In this document: piece after piece, positions 1 through 7,086 of the stretch | How positions within the stretch are numbered: the stretch's first letter is position 1 | Layout of the letters: each line of letters starts with the position of its first letter | Source of the DNA: Pseudanabaena sp. CAN_BIN31 | GTDB lineage: Bacteria; Cyanobacteriota; Cyanobacteriia; Pseudanabaenales; Pseudanabaenaceae | Length of the DNA: 8,584 nt | Assembly: GCA_026785865.1 (NCBI GenBank) | Contig: JAJAZG010000494.1 | Location: 1 to 8,584 of the forward strand | Direction: 5' to 3' | Position numbers and translations under genes: made by a program | Notes under the pieces: model-generated | What the model was told of the DNA's origin: nothing | What the model saw: only the letters and a program-made list of their open reading frames with translations | Database searches by the model: none

Positions 1-1190
1 GTATTGTTGGAATTGTAATCGACATAGAGCTTCTCTCCTTCCATCCGTACTCGATTATTGGGATCGGCAAGATCTTCTGTTTGCGCCCACCAACCGATCG
101 AGCGGGTCGCTAACTGCTTTAGTCCAAACTCTGGCATTAACTTCGCAGCTATCGAAAATATAGGCGGTGACTCTGCAAAAATGATATCAGTGAGCAGCCC
201 GCCCGAATTCTGGATATGTCCCATTGGATAAGGGAAATCAGCATCACCCCAATAAAAATCATTGACGCAAATTGTTTTTTGAAAAGAGCCAGAGTTAGCT
301 TTGTTACTGAGTTGAACAACAGTTGACATCAGACTTTTCATCAAATTGCGTCCGACTTGGTCGGAGCTATTAGCAAGTCCTTTGGGGTGTTGATCGGTGG
401 CTGACTTCAACAGCAAGGCTGCCGAGTTGACCGCACCACAGGCAAGCACGACAATATCTGCTAGGAATAGATAGGATTGACCACCGATTTCAGCTTCTAC
501 ACCTTTAACCACGCGCCCTGATGGGTTGGTATGCAAACTGATTACTTTGGCTTTGGTTTTCAGGGTTACATTGTCATGCTTTAAAGCAGGGATGATGCCG
601 CTCACTTCTGAGTCATTAGTAGGGTCATCCTCTTCACGGGTCAAGACTAATGGGATAACCGATGGATGCAGTCCTTGATTGGCGATCGCATTATAAATCT
701 CTTGAATTTCAGGCTCGTGACTAACCGCAGGATAGGGATATGCGGCACTATGGGTTGGTTCAGTCTTGTCACCATTAATTTCGCCATGCACTTTGTATAG
801 AGTTTCTGCTTCGGTGTAATAGGGTTCAAAATCGGCATATTTTAAACACCACTCTGGCGAAATTCCAGCTTGATGATTTACTCGTTCAAAGTCTTTTTCT
901 CTAAGTCGCAACAGAGTCGCGCCATAGATTTTCGTATTCCCACCGATCGCATAATTCATCTGTGGCGAAAAGGGTTCGCCAGTATTGTCGTACCATTGTT
1001 CGGGCGCGTGATAGCGATCGCGTTTAAAGATATCGATATTGCTGCGATTCTGCTCTTCCAATGGCATAAAATCACCGCGTTCGAGAATGAGAATTTTCTT
1101 ACCTGTTGGCGCTAATTTCTGAGCGATAGTTCCACCACCAGCACCAGTGCCAACAATAATCACATCGTAATATTGGTCATCAATAATCAT
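1..1190 (-). CDS. GMC-family FAD-dependent oxidoreductase, C-terminal part beyond the window
   Basis: This is a flavoprotein of the glucose-methanol-choline (GMC) family, which oxidises an alcohol or sugar group and passes the electrons to FAD. The frame is open from ATG at 1190 to the window edge (about 396 codons). The N-terminus holds the Rossmann motif VGTGAGGG (residues 13-20) with the FAD-ribose Glu at E37 (ILERG). A GMC FAD-contact segment GGNTKIYGA lies at 83-91, and the second GMC signature is around 244-263 (VVLACGAVNSAALLLKS). A conserved-looking segment VNDFYW and a stretch ending DLADPNNRV lie nearer the edge. The catalytic His/Asn of the C-terminal domain would be off the window. 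There is no signal peptide, so the protein is probably cytoplasmic. It lies 234 nt downstream of coxC on the same strand, beyond a palindromic repeat, so co-transcription with the oxidase is possible but unproven. The substrate cannot be told. Confidence 0.93.
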   Translation of the reverse strand, partial: MIIDDQYYDVIIVGTGAGGGTIAQKLAPTGKKILILERGDFMPLEEQNRSNIDIFKRDRYHAPEQWYDNTGEPFSPQMNYAIGGNTKIYGATLLRLREKDFERVNHQAGISPEWCLKYADFEPYYTEAETLYKVHGEINGDKTEPTHSAAYPYPAVSHEPEIQEIYNAIANQGLHPSVIPLVLTREEDDPTNDSEVSGIIPALKHDNVTLKTKAKVISLHTNPSGRVVKGVEAEIGGQSYLFLADIVVLACGAVNSAALLLKSATDQHPKGLANSSDQVGRNLMKSLMSTVVQLSNKANSGSFQKTICVNDFYWGDADFPYPMGHIQNSGGLLTDIIFAESPPIFSIAAKLMPEFGLKQLATRSIGWWAQTEDLADPNNRVRMEGEKLYVDYNSNN

Positions 1191-1233
1191 GGGGTTTTTC
1201 TTTAGGTAAACAGTTTAAAAATAGAGAGAAAAC

Positions 1234-1418
1234 TGTAGGGGCATAGCATTTGCGCCACAATTTTCAAACTCTCTATAGAAATTTCGATACGCAAATGCTA
1301 TGCCCTCTTCGCTTTCACCAAAAAATTGTCTCTGCGTTGCAAGGTTTTGGGCAAAGCATTCCCAAAATTAAGAGATCTGAAAATTTATAGATTGCTGTGG
1401 GAATGCTTTGCCCCTACA
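1234..1418. repeat. Composite palindromic repeat element between coxC and the GMC oxidoreductase
   Basis: This 185-bp block is built from two perfect 16-bp inverted repeats in tandem. The first pairs 1239-1254 (GGGCATAGCATTTGCG) with 1290-1305, across a 35-nt loop. The second pairs 1349-1364 (GGGCAAAGCATTCCCA) with 1398-1413, across a 33-nt loop. The outer ends of the block also match each other as inverted repeats: 1234-1250 reads TGTAGGGGCATAGCATT, and the reverse complement of 1402-1418 differs at one base. A shorter competing hairpin is TTTTGGG (1345-1351) with CCCAAAA (1361-1367). No transposase or clear target-site duplication is present. The element begins 6 nt after the coxC stop, so its RNA form could act as a terminator, processing site or 3' stabiliser. 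It resembles the small interspersed palindromic repeats common in cyanobacterial genomes (inference from memory). Confidence 0.8.
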
Positions 1419-1424
1419 TTTTGT

Positions 1425-2042
1425 TCATTGCCAAATATAAATCAGCAAAAACAAAATAATCCAAATCACATCAACAAAATGCCAGAACAGCGATGTGGAA
1501 TCAACGCCAAACGCTCCTTTAGCATAGTTATTAGGAATGAACGATCGCACTAACATAATTGATTGCAATAGCACGCCTGTAAAAACGTGCAAGCCGTGAA
1601 ACCCTGTCAATAAGTAAAAAGTACCGCCAAAAACGCCATCACCAAAGCCAAAGGCTAGTCCGCTCCATTCCAAAGCTTGACCGTAGAGGAAGTAACTACC
1701 CATAGCGATCGTTAGCAACCAGAAGGCGCGGAAGCCCCAAAGATTTTTTTTGTGGAGGCATTTTTCGGCGAGATAGATCGTTAAGCTGCTGGATACCAGA
1801 ATCACGGTATTAATCGCAGGTTCACGAACTTCTAACCCTGTCACCCCGACTGGTAACCAATCGAGAGAGTTAGTTTTGTAGACGATATAGCCAGCAAAAA
1901 AACTAAAGAAGATGACGCTTTCAGATAGTAAGAATATGATGAAGCCAAAAATGCGATTGTCTGGATGATCTTGATGTGCTGACTCGTGAGCAATTTCTAA
2001 ACTAGGATTTAGAGAATTATCGACAGAAGTATCAGGTTGCAT
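1425..2042 (-). CDS. coxC: Cytochrome c oxidase-type subunit III (ARTO cluster)
   Basis: This is the membrane subunit III of a heme-copper terminal oxidase; it carries no metals and stabilises subunit I and its proton uptake. From the chosen start it has 205 residues, with a soluble N-terminal tail, HPDNRIFGF at 26-34 and about five membrane helices, the short form usual for bacterial and cyanobacterial subunit III. Family marks are SES with E41 in the first helix, TGFHGLH at 146-152, and a terminal WHFVDVIW at 187-194. I chose ATG 2042 rather than an in-frame ATG at 2060. It has a strong GGAGG ribosome site at 2053-2049 with a 6-nt spacer, and the first conserved block lies well downstream of it. 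This start overlaps the end of coxA by 11 nt, which suggests translational coupling. Synonym: ctaE. Confidence 0.95.
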   Translation of the reverse strand: MQPDTSVDNSLNPSLEIAHESAHQDHPDNRIFGFIIFLLSESVIFFSFFAGYIVYKTNSLDWLPVGVTGLEVREPAINTVILVSSSLTIYLAEKCLHKKNLWGFRAFWLLTIAMGSYFLYGQALEWSGLAFGFGDGVFGGTFYLLTGFHGLHVFTGVLLQSIMLVRSFIPNNYAKGAFGVDSTSLFWHFVDVIWIILFLLIYIWQ

Positions 2043-3708
2043 GAGCGCCCTCCAGAGCATCAGGATTAGAAATTAAGGGTTCATCTTTGCCGTAGCCATA
2101 GGGTTCAGAAATAACGATCGGCAATTCTTCAAAGTTTTCCATCGTTGGTGGAGAAGAAACCATCCATTCCAAACCGATCGCCCGCCAAGGATTTTTGGGT
2201 GCTTTTTCGCCCTGTACCCAAGAGCCAATCATATTCAAAATAAATGGAAGCGTTGATACGCCTAATAGAAATCCGCCTAAACTAGCGATCACATTCCAGA
2301 AAGCGAACTCAGGATCATAAGAGGCGACTCGACGCGGCATACCTTGTAAACCTAGTGGGTGCATTGGGAAGAAGCAAACATTCGTACCGATAAAGGTAAG
2401 AATGAAATGGAGCTTTCCTAAGCCTTCGGAATACATCTTTCCTGTCATTTTCGGGAACCAATGATAGAACCCTGCATACAGTCCCATGACCGCTGCACCG
2501 TAGATTACATAATGGAAGTGACCAACTACGAAGTAAGTATTATTTACATGGATATCGACAGGAACCGCCGCTAGCATAATTCCTGTAATACCTGCGAAGA
2601 CGAACATCACCAAACCACCGAGAGCAAATAGCATTGCTGTCGTCAGCTTGATTTTGCCGCCCCAGATCGTGGCGGCCCATGCAAATACCTTAATTCCTGT
2701 CGGTACGGAAATCAGCATTGACGTTGCCATAAAGAACATCCGCATCCAGCTAGGCGTACCACTAGCAAACATATGATGTACCCACACCGTCGCACTCAGT
2801 CCCGTGATAATTAACGAAGAAACAGCGACAACTTTGTAACCAAAGAGAGGTTTACGCGCATAGACAGGGAATATTTCAGAGAAAATGCCAAAAATGGGAA
2901 GAATGATCACATAGACGGCGGGATGGGAATAGAACCAGAAAAAATGTTGAAAGAGAACGGGATCGCCGCCTTTAGCAGGGTCAAAAAAGCTTGTACCAAA
3001 GGTAAGATCGGATAGAAGCATTACTGCACCTGCGGTCAGGGCTGGTAATCCAAACAGTTGAATAATCTGCGCCGAAAGCACTGCCCACACAAATAAAGGC
3101 ATTCGGAACCAAGTCATGCCAGGAGCACGCATTCGCACAATCGTAGTTACAAAGTTAACGGCTCCCATAATCGAAGCAACGCCTGAAATTGCTACAGCGA
3201 GCAACCACAGAAACTGACCGTTGATCAATCTACCTGTGGGATTTTGCAGACTCACAGGTGGATATGACCACCAACCAGAATTAGCTGGTCCTCCAGGGAC
3301 GAAAAAACTCGCCATGAGGATAATTCCAAATACAGGAACCATCCAAAAAGCAACAGCGTTTAACTTGGGGAAAGCCATATCACGAGCGCCGATCATTAAT
3401 GGCACGAGATAATTGGAAAGTCCCAACAGCGATGGAAACGTCCACAGAAATAGCATGATCGTGCCATGCATGGTGAACATGGCGTTATAAACCGTGCGAT
3501 CAACCAAGTCAGATTCAGGTGTGAGCAACTCGCCACGAATGACCATCGCTAGTACGCCGCCGATCAAAAAGAAAAAGAAGGAAGTAACTAGATACTGGAT
3601 ACCAATTACTTTGTGATCGGTGCTAAAGCCAAAAAATCTTCGCCAATCTTCGGGCTTACCAGAGTGTGGCGGTTGAATATCCGCGATCGCATCAATAGAG
3701 ATGGTCAT
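2032..3708 (-). CDS. coxA: Heme-copper oxidase subunit I (ARTO cluster)
   Basis: This is the catalytic subunit, which reduces O2 to water at a heme/CuB centre and pumps protons. It has 558 residues with 12 expected membrane helices. All metal ligands are visible. H81 (MHGTIM) and H399 bind the low-spin heme. H397 (GHFHY) binds the high-spin heme. CuB is held by H262, H311 and H312, with the cross-linking Tyr at Y266. The D-pathway entry Asp (D110, GARDMAFPKLN) and the K-pathway Lys (K340, VPTGIKVF) are present. The CuB motif reads YSHPAV (260-265) in place of GHPEV, so the usual Glu is Ala and Tyr-Ser precede the His; this is the A2-type signature of heme-copper oxidases. Start 3708 has AAGGAG at 3720-3715, overlapping the coxB stop; the gap to coxB is 11 nt. 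Synonym: ctaD. The heme type (A or O) cannot be read from the sequence. Confidence 0.97.
   Translation of the reverse strand: MTISIDAIADIQPPHSGKPEDWRRFFGFSTDHKVIGIQYLVTSFFFFLIGGVLAMVIRGELLTPESDLVDRTVYNAMFTMHGTIMLFLWTFPSLLGLSNYLVPLMIGARDMAFPKLNAVAFWMVPVFGIILMASFFVPGGPANSGWWSYPPVSLQNPTGRLINGQFLWLLAVAISGVASIMGAVNFVTTIVRMRAPGMTWFRMPLFVWAVLSAQIIQLFGLPALTAGAVMLLSDLTFGTSFFDPAKGGDPVLFQHFFWFYSHPAVYVIILPIFGIFSEIFPVYARKPLFGYKVVAVSSLIITGLSATVWVHHMFASGTPSWMRMFFMATSMLISVPTGIKVFAWAATIWGGKIKLTTAMLFALGGLVMFVFAGITGIMLAAVPVDIHVNNTYFVVGHFHYVIYGAAVMGLYAGFYHWFPKMTGKMYSEGLGKLHFILTFIGTNVCFFPMHPLGLQGMPRRVASYDPEFAFWNVIASLGGFLLGVSTLPFILNMIGSWVQGEKAPKNPWRAIGLEWMVSSPPTMENFEELPIVISEPYGYGKDEPLISNPDALEGAHAT
2049..2053 (-). 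promoter_or_regulatory. Ribosome binding site deciding the coxC start
   Basis: GGAGG sits inside the last codons of coxA and 6 nt before the ATG at 2042. It supports that start over the in-frame ATG at 2060, which has no comparable site and would add six residues (MLWRAL). Confidence 0.75.
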
Positions 3709-3714
3709 GATTTG

Positions 3715-3720
3715 CTCCTT
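3715..3720 (-). promoter_or_regulatory. Ribosome binding site of coxA
   Basis: AAGGAG lies 6 nt before the coxA ATG and shares bases with the TAA stop of coxB. Ribosomes finishing coxB would therefore end directly on this site, which fits coupled translation of the two subunits. Confidence 0.75.
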
Positions 3721-4631
3721 TAAGAATTTGAACTTGAATAATTAACGATAGGTGGCGCAGCAGGTACGATGGTCTTCCAGCTATTATTACGCTTAAGAGA
3801 GCGAATAACATACTCAACCGAGGCCCGATTACGAGCGCTAGTGGGAGTAGTAGCTGAAGCATCTGCCAACCATTGTTGATAAGCTTCGGGTGACTCCACG
3901 ACGACATCGGTTTGCATGGCGGCAAAATAAGTGCCGCTATATTGAGAATCTCGCAGCCGATATTTGCCTTCACGAATCGGCGTAAATTCAAAATCGATAA
4001 CTCGACCAGGAATAATATCTTGCTTCAAACGAAAGGCGGGAATATAAAAGCCATGGATCACATCTTCAGAATGTAAGGCTAACTTGATCCGCTTATTGTT
4101 GGGTATATGCAACTCAGTACTTGTCACATCACCACTGGCTTGATTTGGATAGCGGAATTCCCAAGCCCATTGACGCGAGAAAACTTGAATATTTTCTGTG
4201 TCTTCAGAACTTGATGGCATATCCATGGTTGCAGCGTTGGCTGAGGCACTCATGTGAACATGTTCCATTGGTCCAAGCACCGACATTTGATCGTAGATTT
4301 GATAGCTATATGTGGCAATCCAAATCACCAACGCGAATGGAATCGCTGTCCAGATAATCTCTAGCTTAACGTTCCCTTCGATGTGGGGACCATCGCTGTA
4401 GTCATATTTAGCGGCTCGCTGAAACAGAATTGAATATGTGAGAGTGCCAACCACACCGAGAAAAATGAAGGTTCCGATAGTGACTAAGAAGCTAAATAAA
4501 TTATCAACCAACACCGATTCCGCCGAGGCTTGTGGCGGGAACCATGTATAGGCAGCTTGACCCATCCAGAGACTGATTAAGGCGATCGCGATCGCCACGG
4601 CTGTCAAAATTAAAATCGTGCGAATTTTCAT
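3720..4631 (-). CDS. coxB: Heme-copper oxidase subunit II lacking CuA ligands (ARTO type)
   Basis: This is subunit II of the terminal oxidase, with an N-terminal hydrophobic segment (5-23), two membrane helices (about 43-66 and 89-110) and a periplasmic or lumenal cupredoxin domain (about 147-255). In cytochrome c oxidases this domain binds the CuA dimer through one His and the motif CxExCxxxHxxM. Here the first His is kept (H193, DVIHGF) and the Met is kept (M239). The two Cys are D228 and S232, the Glu is Q230 and the second His is F236. CuA therefore cannot form, as in the cyanobacterial ARTO and in E. coli-type quinol oxidases. Flanking conserved residues align on both sides without a frame change, so this is not a sequencing slip. 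A Met/His-rich loop (MEHVHM at 122-127, MDM at 136-138) precedes the domain, and a ~48-residue tail follows it with no CXXCH heme site. GGGAG at 4640-4636 precedes the ATG by 4 nt. Synonym: ctaC. Confidence 0.95.
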   Translation of the reverse strand: MKIRTILILTAVAIAIALISLWMGQAAYTWFPPQASAESVLVDNLFSFLVTIGTFIFLGVVGTLTYSILFQRAAKYDYSDGPHIEGNVKLEIIWTAIPFALVIWIATYSYQIYDQMSVLGPMEHVHMSASANAATMDMPSSSEDTENIQVFSRQWAWEFRYPNQASGDVTSTELHIPNNKRIKLALHSEDVIHGFYIPAFRLKQDIIPGRVIDFEFTPIREGKYRLRDSQYSGTYFAAMQTDVVVESPEAYQQWLADASATTPTSARNRASVEYVIRSLKRNNSWKTIVPAAPPIVNYSSSNS

Positions 4632-4639
4632 AGATCTCC

Positions 4640-5251
4640 CTATTGCAGTAGCCGATTGAGATCGATATCTTTGCCCATGCGTAACAGGCGATCGGCAGTA
4701 ATATGTACGCCAAACTCAGAAGCGAGCTGTGCGCCTAAAGTCCCATGAGCGAACATAATCGCGAAAATAAATAATCCTGCTATCAAATAGCTCCACTGCA
4801 CCTGTCGAGCGAGATCCTTTCGCCAGACAAAGCGTTGAACTCCTCGCCATACAGTCATGCCCACAATTAGAGCCAATAGCAACACGCCGCCTATACCATG
4901 CCAGATCATCGTCTCCATCGCTTGTAAACCCCAAGCACTTCTCACAGTGCGATCGGGTGAGGCAAGCAGGATCTCATAAAAACCAGCACCGACCGTAAAA
5001 AATGTGATGATCGAGGCGGCGATCATGTTGTACCAACCAACATCAAAAAAGTTTGATCTGGCGGCGGGGATTGCCATAAATTTAAATAAGGGCTTTTCGA
5101 GAACAAAAAACACGCCGACAAAATCAAATCCGATCGCCACGATAAATAGTCCCAAAGTCAAATGAACGAGATTGGGATGAATAGGAATTGCATAGGGCAG
5201 ACCATTTGCGCCAAATTGACTGCCTAATTGATTGATTAGTTCTGTGTTCAT
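4640..5251 (-). CDS. DUF2231-type membrane protein, second of a tandem pair
   Basis: This is a 203-residue polytopic membrane protein with about four to five hydrophobic helices and no assigned function. It belongs with DUF2231 by its N-terminal IHPxxVH motif (H25 and H30). Other marks are VGWYN (71-75), H118 before a helix ending VWR (134-136), H169, and LGxxLxxxxGxH ending at H183. The same pattern, with the same spacings (17 residues from the mid His to WR, 10 from the Gly of LG to the last His), occurs in the preceding gene, so the two are paralogues. This copy is longer, with a 36-residue hydrophilic-to-hydrophobic insert (136-170) and a charged tail. Its ATG overlaps the stop of the upstream gene (ATGA), and it ends 8 nt before coxB. 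It is therefore made together with the oxidase; a role in ARTO assembly, heme binding or electron input is inference only. Confidence 0.85.
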   Translation of the reverse strand: MNTELINQLGSQFGANGLPYAIPIHPNLVHLTLGLFIVAIGFDFVGVFFVLEKPLFKFMAIPAARSNFFDVGWYNMIAASIITFFTVGAGFYEILLASPDRTVRSAWGLQAMETMIWHGIGGVLLLALIVGMTVWRGVQRFVWRKDLARQVQWSYLIAGLFIFAIMFAHGTLGAQLASEFGVHITADRLLRMGKDIDLNRLLQ

Positions 5252-5748
5252 TTTAACGCAGCCTCTCTTAAAGCTTCCACAACTGGAACCGAATGCAGTC
5301 CATATACCCAGACCAACAAATCGCCAAGATAGACCTGAAATAAAACTATTCCCGTCAGTAACACTCCCGCACCTAGAAAAGCAACGGGCAACTGCTTAGG
5401 ATTGCGAATACGGATGACATATCGCCATCCCGTAATTGCGGCAATAATGGCTGATAGAGACCAACCGATAATCGTATGTAAGTTTAGCGTCGATGTCACC
5501 GCCGCATAAGGCTCAGCTAGTCCCGCTTCGATCTGTCCAAAAATAATCGCAATAAAAATAGAAATAGTGGCAAAAAATAAATTCCACCAACTAACTTCAA
5601 AGAGGCGAGGATTGCGTGTGAAGTAGCCGATCACATCGCACACTACTGCAAACAACACCATCGCAATCACAAAATGCACCACAATCGGATGAATTGTATC
5701 GGGATAGGGCAAATTATGGTCGTTTAAGGGTGGAAGGTATTCCAACAT
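5248..5748 (-). CDS. DUF2231-type membrane protein, first of a tandem pair
   Basis: This is a 166-residue membrane protein with four clear hydrophobic helices (about 23-40, 56-76, 92-107 and 120-148). The function is unknown. It has the DUF2231 N-terminal motif IHPxxVHF (H20, H25), then VSWWN (52-56), H91 at the start of helix three, GWR (107-109), and a final LGxxLxxxxGxH ending at H152. The four histidines recurring in the paralogue next to it lie at or near helix ends, which would suit heme or metal ligation, but no known cofactor motif proves this. The start at 5748 has no clear Shine-Dalgarno site; the next in-frame Met (M30) lies inside the first helix and is unlikely. It opens the compact block leading into coxBAC, 64 nt after rodA, so any operon-specific promoter should lie in that gap or in the end of rodA. 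Confidence 0.85.
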   Translation of the reverse strand: MLEYLPPLNDHNLPYPDTIHPIVVHFVIAMVLFAVVCDVIGYFTRNPRLFEVSWWNLFFATISIFIAIIFGQIEAGLAEPYAAVTSTLNLHTIIGWSLSAIIAAITGWRYVIRIRNPKQLPVAFLGAGVLLTGIVLFQVYLGDLLVWVYGLHSVPVVEALREAALK

Positions 5749-5812
5749 AGCTATTTGTTAATACTCAACAAGATGATTGATCAACACTTAACATTGTATT
5801 AAAAACATTTTA

Positions 5813-7069
5813 TTAAAATTTGATTGTGCGTCGGTGGGCCGCAACCGACTCGACTAAGCCGATCGCCATAAAATTGGCAAGCATCGCCGATCGCCCATAA
5901 CTGAGCCAAGGTAAAGGAATCCCCGTCACAGGCGCAACGTTGATATTCATGCCGATATTCACAAAGGTTTGAAATAGTACGAACGAAAATACGCCGATCG
6001 CCAATAGTGAACCAAAATTGTCCCGCGCATTCACGGCAATCACCAGTAAGCGCCAGCAAATTCCTACAAACAGTAGCAACACGCACATACAACCGAAGAA
6101 GCCAAACTCTTCACCGATCGCCGAAAATATAAAATCAGTATGCTGCTCAGGAATAAAATTTAATTGCGTTTGTGTACCCTTGAGCAAACCCTGACCGAGT
6201 AATTTTCCTGCGCCGATCGCGATTTTGGACTGAATCACGTGATAGCCCGCACCGAGAGGGTCTTGATTGGGATCGATGAATAGTAACAGGCGCTTTTTTT
6301 GGTATTCATGGAGAACATTCCAGAGAATTACTCCCGCTTGACCTGAAACTAGATTCACAACTACGGCGATTACTGTACTCACAATCCGAAACCAAGGCAG
6401 TGATACCCAAGCCGCGATCCCCATCAGGATCACCCAAGCAATCCAAGCGGGTAAATATATCGAAAATAGCACCGCCGACACAACTGGCGAAAATATCAGC
6501 AATATCCAACCTAAACTTGCCCCTGCCCAATAGAGCATCCCAATTGTGATCGCCGCAAATACCAGTGCCGTCCCTAAATTTGGTTGCAAAAAGATCAAAA
6601 TCCAAGGTGGTACTGTCACCCACGCACATTTGAGGGCATCAAGCGGACTCTGAATGGGGCGATCGTGCATCACGGCGGCTAGGGAAATAATGATCCCCAC
6701 TTTGGCAAATTCTGATGGCTGAATGTTAAACCCGCCGATCGTAATCCAGCGCTCAGCACCCAGCGCCGTCGTCCCGATCGCTAACACCAAAATTAAAGAA
6801 ATATTCGTAATCGCATAGGTGACCCAATGCAATCGCAGCAAATTATCGTAATGAGAGCGGGCGATCGCAAACATCGCCGTCAATCCAACTACACCCGTCA
6901 CCCAATGCTGCCACCAGTCAGTACGCTGAGCGCGAAAGTCTGAACTATAGATGGCAATGCCACCTAAAATCGTCAATAAAATCGGAAAGACAAGCAATAG
7001 CGGATCAGCGTCGCGCCACTCACGTTTAATACTTTCCCAACTTGGCAGTTCTAAACCTTTTACGATCAT
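5813..7069 (-). CDS. rodA: Rod-shape SEDS peptidoglycan glycosyltransferase RodA
   Basis: RodA polymerises lipid II into glycan strands for lateral wall growth, working with a class B penicillin-binding protein in the elongasome at the cytoplasmic membrane. The protein has 418 residues and about ten membrane helices. SEDS marks in order are GAERWI with QPSEFAK (104-123), LQPNLGTALV (161-170), the segment DPNQDPLGAGYHVIQSKIAI (266-285) with the probable catalytic Asp at D270, GTQTQLNFIPEQHTDFIF (298-315), and the C-terminal NVAPVTGIPLPWLSYGRSA (377-395). The long LxFIPExHTDFIF match and GTQ favour RodA over FtsW. In the last motif the second Gly of the common SYGGS is Arg (R393). Start 7069 is the first ATG; its Shine-Dalgarno site is poor. 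It follows menG by 41 nt on the same strand. No mreBCD or pbp2 gene is in the window. Confidence 0.95.
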   Translation of the reverse strand: MIVKGLELPSWESIKREWRDADPLLLVFPILLTILGGIAIYSSDFRAQRTDWWQHWVTGVVGLTAMFAIARSHYDNLLRLHWVTYAITNISLILVLAIGTTALGAERWITIGGFNIQPSEFAKVGIIISLAAVMHDRPIQSPLDALKCAWVTVPPWILIFLQPNLGTALVFAAITIGMLYWAGASLGWILLIFSPVVSAVLFSIYLPAWIAWVILMGIAAWVSLPWFRIVSTVIAVVVNLVSGQAGVILWNVLHEYQKKRLLLFIDPNQDPLGAGYHVIQSKIAIGAGKLLGQGLLKGTQTQLNFIPEQHTDFIFSAIGEEFGFFGCMCVLLLFVGICWRLLVIAVNARDNFGSLLAIGVFSFVLFQTFVNIGMNINVAPVTGIPLPWLSYGRSAMLANFMAIGLVESVAAHRRTIKF

Positions 7070-7086
7070 AAATTCAGGTGATTTGA

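Noticed and set aside
870..1115. Plus-strand open frame antisense to the GMC oxidoreductase
   Set aside because: It lies wholly inside a well-supported gene on the other strand and shows no family motif. The same holds for the other short frames inside coxA, coxB, rodA, menG and the DUF2231 genes.
1326..1553. Plus-strand 75-codon frame across the repeat element and the end of coxC
   Set aside because: It overlaps coxC on the opposite strand and is partly made of the palindromic repeat; it has no ribosome site or recognisable domain.
2043..2060. Longer coxC reading starting at ATG 2060 (adds MLWRAL)
   Set aside because: The ATG at 2042 has a GGAGG site 6 nt upstream, while 2060 has none and would deepen the overlap with coxA.
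3893..3950. Possible frameshift or sequencing error at the CuA loop of coxB
   Set aside because: The frame is intact, and conserved subunit II residues align on both sides with the same spacing, so the missing ligands are real substitutions.
5793..5798. TACAAT on the minus strand as a -10 box for the DUF2231-cox block
   Set aside because: No acceptable -35 lies 16-18 nt upstream, and the region is AT-rich. TTGATC with TATTAA nearer the start has only a 15-nt spacer. Neither is good enough to list.
5813..7069. RodA SYGRS in place of SYGGS as a functional change
   Set aside because: The Arg is probably normal for cyanobacterial RodA, as far as I can recall, and all other SEDS motifs are intact.
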